Source of the DNA: Halorubrum aethiopicum
GTDB lineage: Archaea; Halobacteriota; Halobacteria; Halobacteriales; Haloferacaceae
Assembly (NCBI RefSeq): GCF_001542905.1
Contig: NZ_LOAJ01000001.1
Coordinates: 2,852,001 to 2,916,000 of the forward strand
Direction: 5' to 3'
Length of the DNA: 64,000 nucleotides
Shown one piece after another: positions 34,804 to 43,177 of this stretch; the stretch's first letter is position 1; each line of letters starts with the position of its first letter. The translations under genes and the position numbers were made by a program. A model generated the notes under the pieces. It had not been told where the DNA came from. It did not search any database and saw only the letters and a program-made list of their open reading frames with translations.

Positions 34804-35349
34804 TTACGCGTCCGAGAGGGCGTCGCCGGCGACGTATCCCCGTTCGCGACCCTCGCCCGCGGACTCGCCGTCGGCGCGGTCGATCGGGGCAGCGAGATCG
34901 ACGAGCGCGAGCCAGCGGAGGAGCCGGTCGGCGCGGTCGCGCCAGGACCGCTCCCACTCCGCGTCGCGCGCGCGGTCGTGACGCGGGACCGACCCGCGGG
35001 TCGCCGAAAAGAGCGTCTCCGCGGTCACCGGCTCCGCCGGCGTCGCCGCGCGCAACAGCGAGAGCGCCTCGGGGACGAACAGCACGCCCTCGCGGAGCCC
35101 GCTCCGAACCGACTCCGGCGTCGGCTCCGCGTCGGCGCGGACGAACCCCCGCGGCGTCTCGCGAGCGAGTCCGAGCGTCCGGAGGAACGCGAGCCAGTCG
35201 TTCGCGCGCTGGCGGTTCGGGAGGTCGCGGCGGTCGCGCAGGCGCGCACAGCAGTCGTCCGTGCTGCCCGGAACGAGCGGGACCGCCCGCTGGAACGCGG
35301 CGAGTTCCGCGAGGTCCGCGGGCGGCTCGGGGACCGGCTTGATACGCAT
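34804..35349 (-). CDS. Haloarchaeal protein coupled to mch
   Basis: A 181-residue, mostly helical, Arg- and Asp-rich protein beginning MRIKPVPEPPADLAELAAF. DWLAFLRTLGLARETPRGFVR (about 51-71) looks like a winged-helix recognition and wing region. The rest gives no clear family. The ATG shares one base with the mch stop codon (TGATG), so the two are translationally coupled; a role linked to the C1 enzyme, or simple co-expression, are both possible. Confidence 0.68.
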   Translation of the reverse strand: MRIKPVPEPPADLAELAAFQRAVPLVPGSTDDCCARLRDRRDLPNRQRANDWLAFLRTLGLARETPRGFVRADAEPTPESVRSGLREGVLFVPEALSLLRAATPAEPVTAETLFSATRGSVPRHDRARDAEWERSWRDRADRLLRWLALVDLAAPIDRADGESAGEGRERGYVAGDALSDA

Positions 35350-36287
35350 CAGCGGTAGCCGAACGACTCCGCGAGCAGCGCCTCGTCCGTCTCGCCGACC
35401 GTGTAGACGGGGCCGTCGACCACGTCGACGGTCACCTGCGCGGGGGCGAACACGCTCTCCGGAACCTCGTAGAAGTCCCAGTCGGCCTCCTCGAACACCT
35501 CGAGGAAGGGCGTGCCGTAGTCGTCGCGCACGGTGGAGACGATCTCGCCGAACCGGTCGTCGTCGCGCGCGACCTGGAGGTGGACCTCCCCGCCGTACGC
35601 CAACGCGTCGTTCGTCCGCCCCATCGCGCGGTCCTCGTCGCGGGTGACGGGCGCGATCGGCGCGGTTCCGGAGGCGTGGAGCACGTCCGTCGGCTCGTAG
35701 CCGATCTCGAGCAGCCGGAAGACGGCGAGCTCGGCCGCGCGCGCCGCGGTCGAGACCGAGCCGGCCGTCGATCCGGTGGCGTACGTCGGGAGGAAGACGC
35801 CCTCCGGGTCGACCTCGGCGAGGTCGGCGACGTGCTCGGCGACCTCCTCGTCGGGGAGCGTCGTCGACTCGACCGCGAGGGTGGCGAACTCCGAGGAGTC
35901 GTAGTAGCCGACGCGCTCGAACTCCGTCTCCTGGCCCACGAGCGCGCGAGCGGGGCCGGAGCCGAGCCCCTCGAAGCCGCTCTCGAACGCCAGCTCCCAG
36001 CCCGCCTTCTGCGAGCACAACAGCGCGACCGCGGGGTGGTCAGTCGACAGCTCGACGTATCCGCGGGGCGCGCCGGCGACCTCGCCCATCCGGGTATTCA
36101 CGCTCGCCAGGCCGGCGGTCTGGATCTCGGCCAGAAGCAGGCCGGCCTCGACGCCGCCGTTGGCGTCGACGCCGAAGTCGACGACCGTCGCCCCGTTCTC
36201 CAACTCGTACCCCGCCACGTCGAGCTCGCCCGCGAAGTCGAGCGCCTCGTCGACGAGCTCGATCGCGGTCCGGTTGATGCTCTCCAT
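35349..36287 (-). CDS. mch: Methenyltetrahydromethanopterin cyclohydrolase homologue
   Basis: A 312-residue protein matching Mch over its whole length, including VDFGVDANGGVEAGLLLAEI, STDHPAVALLCSQKAGWEL, SGPARAL and the long HASGTAPIAPVTRDEDRAMGRTNDALAYGG region. It interconverts methenyl- and formyl-tetrahydropterin in one-carbon metabolism. In methanogens it belongs to the CO2-reduction pathway; haloarchaea lack that pathway, so here it probably serves folate or pterin C1 interconversion. TATA-like CCCTTAGG (near 36315) lies 28 bases before the ATG. Confidence 0.9.
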   Translation of the reverse strand: MESINRTAIELVDEALDFAGELDVAGYELENGATVVDFGVDANGGVEAGLLLAEIQTAGLASVNTRMGEVAGAPRGYVELSTDHPAVALLCSQKAGWELAFESGFEGLGSGPARALVGQETEFERVGYYDSSEFATLAVESTTLPDEEVAEHVADLAEVDPEGVFLPTYATGSTAGSVSTAARAAELAVFRLLEIGYEPTDVLHASGTAPIAPVTRDEDRAMGRTNDALAYGGEVHLQVARDDDRFGEIVSTVRDDYGTPFLEVFEEADWDFYEVPESVFAPAQVTVDVVDGPVYTVGETDEALLAESFGYR

Positions 36288-36391
36288 ACGCCCCCTTTCG
36301 CGTCCCCACCTAAGGGGCTTGCCGGTCGCGGCCGCGAGAACGGGGCGAAAACGTCACCGCGGCGGGATCGCCCAGACCCCGCCACACTCCG

Positions 36392-36808
36392 TCACCGGAA
36401 TCCCCCCGGACCGCCCGGTCCCGCCGGTCCGGACGGTCGCCGGCTCGGATCGATCGTCACGAACTCGCTTTCGGCGCGCGGGTCGATCTCTTCGCCCTCC
36501 TCGTAGCGGACGAACGAGAGGTAGAACGGCTCCCCGCAGCCGGCTACTGGCGGCGACGAGTCGTCGTCGCCGTCATCGCTCGCGGGATCGGTCCCGTCCC
36601 CGTGCGGGTCCCAGACGACCCCGTCGCTCTCGCCGCAGACGAACCGGACGCCGTCGGCAGCGTCGCCCTCGAACGGCTCGTCGGGATCGGCGTACGTCCA
36701 CCCCTCGAAGGGGTACGGCCGCACCGCCTTGTCCGCGAGGTAGCCCTCGCGTTCGATCTCGACGATCGTCTCACAGCGCGGGCAGTGGTACGTGACGGGG
36801 TAGCCCAT
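36392..36808 (-). CDS. Haloarchaeal zinc-ribbon-like hypothetical protein
   Basis: A 138-residue protein. YHCPRCET at the N-terminus supplies one CxxC pair, and Cys residues in VRFVCGESDG and VAGCGEPFYL could complete a zinc site. The middle is very acidic (DGTDPASDDGDDDSS), and the end is Gly/Pro-rich (PAGPGGPGG). It may be a small RNA- or protein-binding zinc ribbon. I do not recognise a named family. Confidence 0.65.
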   Translation of the reverse strand: MGYPVTYHCPRCETIVEIEREGYLADKAVRPYPFEGWTYADPDEPFEGDAADGVRFVCGESDGVVWDPHGDGTDPASDDGDDDSSPPVAGCGEPFYLSFVRYEEGEEIDPRAESEFVTIDPSRRPSGPAGPGGPGGFR

Positions 36809-36874
36809 GGGTTCGATACGGGTGCGACGACCATACGCTCGTCGGCGAGGAGGAGGGCGGACGCGACCGCGGCC

Positions 36875-38113
36875 TCAGTCGTCGGACGCCTCGACCGTCG
36901 GCAACTCGGCGCGCGTCGCCCGCGCGAGCGCCGCGATCCCCTCGTCGATCTCCTCGGGGGTGACGTAGCTGAACGAGAGCCGCGCGTACCGGCTCCCCCG
37001 GTCGTCGTGGAAGAAGTACGAGCCGGGGAGGTACGTCACGCCCTCCTCGGCCGCGGTCTCGAGCAGCTCCTCGGCGTCGATCCCCTCGGGGAACTCGACC
37101 CAGAGGAAGAAGCCGCCCTCCGGTTCGCTCCACTCCACGCCCGCCGGCATCCGCGAGGAGAGCGCGTCGAGCATGTGGTCGCGGCGCTCCCGGTAGCCCG
37201 CGCGCAGGTCCTCGAGGTCCGCCTCGAAGTCGGTCGCCTCGCAGTAGCGGGCGATGAGCCCGAGCGTGAACACGTTCTCGCCGCCCGCGTTGATCCGGTC
37301 GAGCTCCCGGACGATCGCCTCGTCCGCGACGACCCAGCCCGTTCGGATGCCGGGCGCGATCGTCTTCGAGAAGGTGTCGACCCGGACCACGCGGCCGTTC
37401 GTGTCGAGCGACTTGAGCGGCTCCGGCGTCGTGCCGTCGTACCGGAGCTGGCCGTACGGGTCGTCCTCGACGATCAGGAAGTCGTACGTCTCCGCCAGCT
37501 CGAGGAGTCGTTCCCGGCGGTCCGCCGACAGCGTCACGCCGGTCGGGTTCTGGAAGTCGGGGACCGTGTACAGGAACTTCGGCAGCGGGTCGCCCGCCTC
37601 CTCGCGGGCCGCGAGGTCGTCGGCGAACGCGTCGACGTCGAGGCCCTCCTCGTCCATGGCGTAGCCCTCGACGTCGACGCCGTAGTTGCGGAACAGCCGC
37701 AGCGCGCCCATGTAGGTCGGGGCCTCGACGGCGATGGTGTCGTCGGGGTCGAGAAACGTCTGTGCCACCGTGTCGAGCGCGTGCGTCGCGCCGTTCGTCA
37801 CGTGGACCTCCGCCTCGGTACACTCGATCCCGCGGGCGCGGGTCCGCTCGACCACCGTCTCCGTGATCGCGTCGGCGTAGTCGCCGCCGGCGTACTGGAG
37901 CGCGTCCTCGTGGTCGATCTCGAGGAGGGCGTCGACCGCCTCGTTGACCTTCTCGTTCGGCAGCGCGTCGGGGTACGGGAACCCGAACGCGAGCGACACC
38001 GCGTTCGGGGCCGTGATCGCCCGCCACGTTCCGTAGGTGGCACCGTCCATCGTCTCTCGGACGGGATCGGCGAAGAGTCGCTCGTACCCGTCGGATCCGT
38101 CGCTCTCGCTCAT
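36875..38113 (-). CDS. PLP-dependent aminotransferase (class I/II, LysN-like)
   Basis: A 412-residue fold-type I aminotransferase. VHVTNGATHALDTVAQTFLDPDD binds the PLP phosphate, VPDFQNPTGVTLS carries the conserved Asn, EDDPYGQLRYDG the ring-contacting Asp, and RVDTFSKTIAPGIRTGW the PLP-binding Lys. The overall pattern fits the 2-aminoadipate or aromatic aminotransferase group. No regulatory DNA-binding domain is attached. TATA (CTTATATC, 38138-38145) sits 28 bases before the ATG and diverges from the R15P isomerase promoter. Confidence 0.9.
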   Translation of the reverse strand: MSESDGSDGYERLFADPVRETMDGATYGTWRAITAPNAVSLAFGFPYPDALPNEKVNEAVDALLEIDHEDALQYAGGDYADAITETVVERTRARGIECTEAEVHVTNGATHALDTVAQTFLDPDDTIAVEAPTYMGALRLFRNYGVDVEGYAMDEEGLDVDAFADDLAAREEAGDPLPKFLYTVPDFQNPTGVTLSADRRERLLELAETYDFLIVEDDPYGQLRYDGTTPEPLKSLDTNGRVVRVDTFSKTIAPGIRTGWVVADEAIVRELDRINAGGENVFTLGLIARYCEATDFEADLEDLRAGYRERRDHMLDALSSRMPAGVEWSEPEGGFFLWVEFPEGIDAEELLETAAEEGVTYLPGSYFFHDDRGSRYARLSFSYVTPEEIDEGIAALARATRAELPTVEASDD

Positions 38114-38137
38114 GATAGATCACACGTTCACTCACCG

Positions 38138-38145
38138 ATATAAGC
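38138..38145 (-). promoter_or_regulatory. TATA box of the aminotransferase gene
   Basis: CTTATATC on the minus strand, 28 bases from the ATG at 38113. Confidence 0.6.
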
Positions 38146-38176
38146 CTGCTGGCGGGGAACGAAACCCCGCAATCCC

Positions 38177-38182
38177 TTTTAA
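38177..38182 (+). promoter_or_regulatory. TATA box of the R15P isomerase gene
   Basis: TTTTAA about 26 bases before the ATG at 38205; 32 bases from the divergent TATA. Confidence 0.6.
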
Positions 38183-38204
38183 CCGCGGCGTCGACTCTCA
38201 GGAC

Positions 38205-39047
38205 ATGATCGACGAGACGGTTGCCGAGATCCGGGCGATGCGGACCCACAGCACCTCCGCGGTGGCCGTGAAGGCGACCGAGTCGCTCGCGGAGCTGCTC
38301 GACCGCGAGTACGTCACCGTCGACGAGTTCGAGCGCGACCTCGAGCACAACGCGGGCGTGTTGCGCCGGTCGAACCCCTCCCACGCCGCGCTCCACAACG
38401 CGATGCGCGAGGTCGAGCGGTCGATCGTCGGCGAGCCGACCACGGTCGAGGGCGCGAAACAGCTCTTAGAGGACGTGATCGACCGCGTCGTCGAGGACGT
38501 CGAGACCTCGAAGGCGGCCGCCGCGGCCAACGCGGCGGAGCGGATCGTCGACGGCGACACGCTTCTCGTCCACGACTACTCCACGACCGTCCTCGAGTCC
38601 ATCGAGACCGCCGCGAGCGACGGCGCGCACCTGACGGTGTACGTGACCGAGGCTCGCCCGCGGACGCTCGGCCGGAAGACGGCGCGCGCGCTCGCCGGGA
38701 TGGACCGCGTCGACGCCCACATGGTCGTCGACGGCGCGATGGGGTACGCCCTCCGCGACTGCGACCGCGTGCTGCTCGGTATCACGTGTATCACCGGCGG
38801 CACCTACTACAACCGCGTCGGCACCTTCCCGCTCGTCGTGACCGCCCGCGAGCTCGGCGTCCCCGTCACCGCGGTCGGTTCCGGCGCGAAGACCATCGAG
38901 GAGTTCCGGTTCGAGAACGAGTTCCGCGACGCCGTGGAGGTGATGCGCGAGCCGGTCGAGGACGTCGAGATCGAGAACCCGAGCTACGACGCGACTCCGG
39001 TCGGGATGATCGACACCGTGATCACCGACGACGGCGTCAGGGAGTGA
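38205..39047 (+). CDS. Ribose-1,5-bisphosphate isomerase (eIF2B-like)
   Basis: A 280-residue protein of the eIF2B/MtnA/R15Pi family. The helical N-terminal domain is followed by a Rossmann-like domain with TLLVHDYSTTVLES, TVYVTEARPRTLGRKTARAL, VDGAMGYALRDCDRVLLG and VPVTAVGSGAKTIEEF. The Cys in LLGITCITGG and an Asp in the region MVVDGAMGYA match the catalytic Cys/Asp pair of R15P isomerase. With AMP phosphorylase this feeds ribulose-1,5-bisphosphate in the archaeal nucleoside pathway. A longer in-frame start upstream is excluded by the TATA position. Confidence 0.82.
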   Translation: MIDETVAEIRAMRTHSTSAVAVKATESLAELLDREYVTVDEFERDLEHNAGVLRRSNPSHAALHNAMREVERSIVGEPTTVEGAKQLLEDVIDRVVEDVETSKAAAAANAAERIVDGDTLLVHDYSTTVLESIETAASDGAHLTVYVTEARPRTLGRKTARALAGMDRVDAHMVVDGAMGYALRDCDRVLLGITCITGGTYYNRVGTFPLVVTARELGVPVTAVGSGAKTIEEFRFENEFRDAVEVMREPVEDVEIENPSYDATPVGMIDTVITDDGVRE

Positions 39048-39723
39048 GCGCGTCGATCCGGTCGCGGATCCGCCCGATCGTCGCGTCCGAGAGCCCGTGA
39101 CCCGACCCGGGGTCGATCCGGACGTCGACGGCCGCGCCGCCCGCCTCGAGGAGCCGGCCCGTCTCGCGCACTCGATCGGCCGGGACGTGCGGGTCCGCCT
39201 CGCTCGAGTCGAGCGACACCGGCGTTTCGGCGAGCGGGGTGGCGGCGTCGCTCTCGCCGTCGACGCCCGCGACCCGCCGCGTCTCGAGGTCCTCGCCCGG
39301 CAGCGCCGCCGAGGCGACGACCGCCCCGCCGAACCGCCGCGGGCGACGACACAGGAACTCCGCGAGGACGCAGCCGCCCTGTGAGACCCCGACGAGGAGC
39401 GTCCGCTCCGGAGGGACCCCGACGTCGCCCGCGGCCGCGACCGCGCCGGCGACGCAGTCGACCGCCGAGGAGAGCGCGGGCTCGTTGGCCGCGAGCGGCG
39501 CGTCGTGGCCCGCCGGGAACCAGGTCGACCGCCGTGCCGCGGGGGCGAGAAGCGTCACGCCCGGCCGGTAGAACCCGTCCGCCAGCCGGACGATCCCCTC
39601 CGCGGTCCCGCCGCGCCCGTGGAGGAGGACGACCGCGACCTCGGCGGCCGCGGCCGGCGCGCCCCCGACGACGAGCCGGGCGTCGGCGTGCGGGCCCTCC
39701 ACGTCGGGGAGCGTCCGGGTCAT
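39037..39723 (-). CDS. Alpha/beta hydrolase (carboxylesterase/phospholipase type)
   Basis: A 228-residue serine hydrolase. VVLLHGRGGTAEGI is the oxyanion-hole region, LLVGVSQGGCVLAEF the nucleophile elbow with catalytic Ser, and DPGSGHGLSD the catalytic His; an Asp in SSEADPHVPADR is the likely third residue. It resembles small carboxylesterases such as those of the dienelactone/phospholipase group. Its last 11 bases overlap the end of the R15P isomerase gene on the other strand. Confidence 0.84.
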   Translation of the reverse strand: MTRTLPDVEGPHADARLVVGGAPAAAAEVAVVLLHGRGGTAEGIVRLADGFYRPGVTLLAPAARRSTWFPAGHDAPLAANEPALSSAVDCVAGAVAAAGDVGVPPERTLLVGVSQGGCVLAEFLCRRPRRFGGAVVASAALPGEDLETRRVAGVDGESDAATPLAETPVSLDSSEADPHVPADRVRETGRLLEAGGAAVDVRIDPGSGHGLSDATIGRIRDRIDALTP

Positions 39724-39739
39724 GCCGACGACCCTCGGG

Positions 39740-40750
39740 TCATCGGCGACTCGGCGGCTCGATCCGCGGCAGCTGCCCCTCGATCAGGTCCCGGTCGTCA
39801 GCGAACCGGTCCGGGAGGTAGAGGTCGGTCGCGTGGCCGGCCGCGTCGGGGTCGGCGAGGCCCGGTCCCCGCGGGCCGTCCGGGGTCGGGGCCTCCGTCG
39901 CGAGCTCCACGAGGAGCCCGCCGGGCCCGCGGACGTACAGCGAGTGGAAGAAGTGCCGATCCTTCACGCGGGAGACCTCGTATCCGCGCTCGCGGAACAG
40001 GTCGTGCCAGTCGAGGAGCGCCTCGCGGTCCGGCATCCGCACCGCGACGTGGTGGAGCGTTCCGGGACCCTCGCGGAGGTAGGGCGCGTCCCGGACGAGG
40101 AGGTCGACGGCGGTCGCCCGCTCGCCCGGGGCGCGGTACCGGATCCGGTCGCCCGCGGCGGCTTCGTCTCCCGTCTCAGCCTCGTACTCGAAGCCGAGCG
40201 TCTCGAGGACGCTCGCGGCACCGTACGGGTCCGTCGGCGTCGCCGTCGCGCCGTACAGCCCCCGGATCGCGGCCCGCTCGGGGACCGGTCCCCCGGTCCA
40301 CGGGTCGGAGGGGTCGTCGCCCTCGCCCCACGGCGCGGAGGGGTCGTCGGTCGCGACGAGTTCGACCGCGGTCCCCGCGGGGTCGGAGAGACGGAGTCCG
40401 CGGTCGCCGAAGCGCTCGCCGGGGCGGAGCCGGTCCGCGTCGACCCCGCGCTCCGCCAGGCGGTCGCGCCAGTAGTCGAGCGAGCCGGGCGGGACGGCGA
40501 GCGAGACCGACTCGTATCCCGGCTTGCCGGGTCGCCCCGGCGCGCCCGCCGGGTCGGGAAAGACCGTGAGGACCGAGCCGGGACGGCCGTCGCCGGTCCC
40601 GAAGTAGAGGTGGTGTTGGAGGCGGTCCTCGTAGTTCACCGTCGTCCGGAGCAGCCGGAGTCCGAGCGTCCCCGCGTAGAAGTCGACGCTGGCCTGGGCG
40701 TCGCCGACGATCCCCGTCACGTGGTGGACGCCGGGCGTCTGGGTTGTCAC
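39740..40750 (-). CDS. VOC-family ring-cleaving dioxygenase-like protein
   Basis: A 336-residue protein with two vicinal-oxygen-chelate domains. The first starts PGVHHVTGIVGDAQASVDFY, the second is near LHHVAVRMPDREALLDWH; the metal-site His residues in both and the Glu in GGLLVELATE form the expected triad. The pattern is that of the MhqO/YkcA quinone-type dioxygenases. A TTG 27 bases upstream is possible, but the TATA-like TTTGAT (near 40778) is 28 bases before the GTG at 40748-40750, so I use this start. It is close behind the hydrolase gene on the same strand. Confidence 0.8.
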   Translation of the reverse strand: MTTQTPGVHHVTGIVGDAQASVDFYAGTLGLRLLRTTVNYEDRLQHHLYFGTGDGRPGSVLTVFPDPAGAPGRPGKPGYESVSLAVPPGSLDYWRDRLAERGVDADRLRPGERFGDRGLRLSDPAGTAVELVATDDPSAPWGEGDDPSDPWTGGPVPERAAIRGLYGATATPTDPYGAASVLETLGFEYEAETGDEAAAGDRIRYRAPGERATAVDLLVRDAPYLREGPGTLHHVAVRMPDREALLDWHDLFRERGYEVSRVKDRHFFHSLYVRGPGGLLVELATEAPTPDGPRGPGLADPDAAGHATDLYLPDRFADDRDLIEGQLPRIEPPSRR

Positions 40751-40814
40751 GCTCGACGGTTCGGCGCGGGGGATCAAATCGGTGTCGCCCGCCGTTCACC
40801 GGTGTCGCCGTCGC

Positions 40815-40835
40815 TCACACGCCGCGGCCGTGTGA
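40815..40835. promoter_or_regulatory. 7-7-7 inverted repeat between divergent genes
   Basis: TCACACG (40815-40821) and CGTGTGA (40829-40835) are perfect arms around a 7-base spacer. The repeat lies between the VOC gene and the DUF7260-like gene, a candidate operator. Confidence 0.35.
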
Positions 40836-40927
40836 AGGCGCGGACGGTTCGACCCCGCCGGAGGTCCGATGTTCGCGGCGTGACACCTGCCAAAACGGTT
40901 TTGAATGTGCGATGTGTTAACGAAATT

Positions 40928-41887
40928 ATGAGCGTGAATCGGGGCGGCGACGTCGCCTTCCGGATCCCGAGCGAGCCCGCCCTGGAACCCGAGTGTACGA
41001 GCCTCTCGTGTGAGCTGTCGGCGGCGGCGACCGAGCCCGGCGTCGTCACCGCCGTCGCGATCGCGGGCCTGCTCGCGCTCGTCGCGTTCGCGTACGTCCG
41101 CGACGCGGAGACGGTCTGTCGTCGCGAGCGCCGCCGCGTCACGGACGAACACGACGCCTTCGAGGAGTTCGCCGACCGGATCGCGGCGCTCGACCCGTGT
41201 CCCGCGGAGGCGACGCAGCCGTCCGCGGCCGCCGCCAGCCGGCTGGTCGGCGCGCGTCCGGGGGGCGGCGGTGCGGTCGGCGACGTCCGCCTCAGGCGCG
41301 TCCTCGACACCTACCGGGACACCGTGATGTCGCTGCCCCACTACACCGAGGAGTACGACGAGAGCGTCGGCGAGAGCCTCGCGGCCGAGTTGGGGCCCGA
41401 CACGGCCGTGTCGCTGGCGTCGAACGGGACGCTCTCGCCGGGGTTACAGTCGGCGCTCGTCGACCGGAGCCGGCGGGCGGCGGCCGCGAGGCGGTCGCTC
41501 GCGGACGCCATCGACGTCGAACTCGACGCGCTCGACGACGCCGGTGCGACCGCGGAGCGGATCGACCGTCGTCGCGTCCGGCTGAACCAGCACCTCGACG
41601 GGATCCCGCATGGGAGGCGAGCCGACGCCGCGATCGATGTCTGGGAACGGCTCGACGACCTCGAGTCGGAGTGTGACGCCGCCGCCGCCGACCGACAGTC
41701 GACGCTGCGGAACCCGCCGATGTCGCCGGAGCAGGTCGCCGGCGGCGTCGAGACCGGGTTCTACGAGTACCTCTACGTGCCGATGGACGGTCCCGACCAT
41801 CCGGTGTTGGCGTCGATCGCGACGCTCGTCGACCGGATCCGGGAGGACCGCGACCGCGTCGCGCGCCGGATCGCGGACGGCGTCTGA
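40928..41887 (+). CDS. Haloarchaeal membrane-anchored protein (DUF7260-type, from memory)
   Basis: A 319-residue protein with one membrane segment (VVTAVAIAGLLALVAFAYV, about 39-57) near the N-terminus, followed by a long helical domain. That domain includes RRVLDTYRDTVMSLPHYTEEYDESVGESLAAELG and a basic stretch ARRSLADAIDVELDALDD. It looks like a coiled-coil-rich anchor. The start is set by a TATA (TTTTGAA, centred 40902) 26 bases upstream. Function is unknown. Confidence 0.7.
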   Translation: MSVNRGGDVAFRIPSEPALEPECTSLSCELSAAATEPGVVTAVAIAGLLALVAFAYVRDAETVCRRERRRVTDEHDAFEEFADRIAALDPCPAEATQPSAAAASRLVGARPGGGGAVGDVRLRRVLDTYRDTVMSLPHYTEEYDESVGESLAAELGPDTAVSLASNGTLSPGLQSALVDRSRRAAAARRSLADAIDVELDALDDAGATAERIDRRRVRLNQHLDGIPHGRRADAAIDVWERLDDLESECDAAAADRQSTLRNPPMSPEQVAGGVETGFYEYLYVPMDGPDHPVLASIATLVDRIREDRDRVARRIADGV

Positions 41888-41977
41888 TCGGCCGGCCGGG
41901 CGACGTGGCGGACGCGGTCGGGGGACCGCCGCGGTCGACGGGAACGGGGAGGCCGGCGATCCGCGGATCGCACCCGC

Positions 41978-43072
41978 TCACCGCCCCAGCCGCGCCCACG
42001 CGAGGTCGGCGGCGACCCCGAGGAGGAAGGCGACGCCGAGGTTCGTGACCAGCGCGAGGGCGCCGATGCCGACCGAGAGCGGGAGGTTCGAGGACTCCTC
42101 GACGGCGCGACCGAGCGAGACGGCGACGACCGCGAGCACCGCGCCGACCATCGAGATCGGGAACGCCGCGAGCAGCGCCGGCGTGGCGACGAGCGCGGCC
42201 CCGAGGTAGCCGACGCCGATCAGGACGTTCGCGCCCCCTGTCCGCGCGCCGAAGGCGTGTTTGCCCGCGACGCCGTCACACCCGTGACACATCGGGATCG
42301 CGCCCATCGGGACGGCGAGCAGGTTCGTCAGGCCCATGCTCGTCGAGAGGTCGTCCGCGGACACCTCGGCGTCGAACCGGTCTGCGAAGAGCAGCGAGGT
42401 CGCGAGCGCGGCGTTGCCGACCGTCATCGCCAGCTGCGCGAACGCGCCCTCCGCCGCGTTCCAACCGACCGCGGACGCGAGGTCCGGAACCGGGGGCGCG
42501 CCGGGGAGCGTCGGGGTCGGCACGCCGGCGGTCCACGCCGCGATCGCGACGCAGGCCGCGACGACGGCGAGTCCGCCGGATTCGCGGCGGCCGGCGGCGA
42601 CGGCGAGCCCCGCGATCGCGAGCCCCGCGGCCCCGAAAAGCGGGTCCTCGAGCCCGATCCGGACGCCCGTCTCGAGGAGGATCAGCCCGACGGCGAACTG
42701 GATCCCGCGGATGACCGGGTCGCCGATCCAGCGCTCCACGGCCGCGAGCGTCCCCGAGAGCCCGATCGCGAGCAGGACGACGGCCAGCGCGAGCCCGGCG
42801 AGCGCCAGCTCGGCGTAGGTGAGCGCGCCGGCGATCGCGAGCGCCGCGAGCGCCTTCATCGGTTCCACCGAGACCGGGAGGCCGTAGGCGACCCCCCAGA
42901 CGACCTGGAAGACGCCGAAGCCGACGAGCACGTGCGGGAGCGACACGTCCGTCAACAGCGCCATCGCGACGATCAACGGGATCACCGTAACCGAATCCCC
43001 TATCGCGCCGGTGAGCTCCCCGCGACCAAATTCGAGCCGCGATCGGGTCGCCCCGTCGCCGAAATACCCCAT
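41978..43072 (-). CDS. MOT1-type molybdate/sulfate transporter
   Basis: A 364-residue integral membrane protein with about ten hydrophobic segments. The family signature PMCHGCDGVAGKHAFGARTGGAN (about 270-292), with PVSVEPMKALAALAIAGA (about 65-82), is diagnostic of MOT1 permeases related to SulP. High-affinity molybdate or sulfate uptake is expected. An inverted repeat and TATA-like TATAC lie just upstream of the ATG. Confidence 0.88.
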   Translation of the reverse strand: MGYFGDGATRSRLEFGRGELTGAIGDSVTVIPLIVAMALLTDVSLPHVLVGFGVFQVVWGVAYGLPVSVEPMKALAALAIAGALTYAELALAGLALAVVLLAIGLSGTLAAVERWIGDPVIRGIQFAVGLILLETGVRIGLEDPLFGAAGLAIAGLAVAAGRRESGGLAVVAACVAIAAWTAGVPTPTLPGAPPVPDLASAVGWNAAEGAFAQLAMTVGNAALATSLLFADRFDAEVSADDLSTSMGLTNLLAVPMGAIPMCHGCDGVAGKHAFGARTGGANVLIGVGYLGAALVATPALLAAFPISMVGAVLAVVAVSLGRAVEESSNLPLSVGIGALALVTNLGVAFLLGVAADLAWARLGR

Positions 43073-43074
43073 TC

Positions 43075-43093
43075 ATACCGACTGAACCGGTAT
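43075..43093. promoter_or_regulatory. Inverted repeat at the MOT1 gene promoter
   Basis: ATACCG (43075-43080) and CGGTAT (43088-43093), separated by 7 bases, lie directly upstream of the ATG and overlap TATA-like GTATAC. The position suits a repressor. Confidence 0.4.
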
Positions 43094-43177
43094 ACAGACT
43101 TGAGGCTTGTCGGTAACCGTCTCGCGTCACGATCGATCAGAGGGAAACCGAATGTGATTTCTCGGTCGTTCGCGCGA

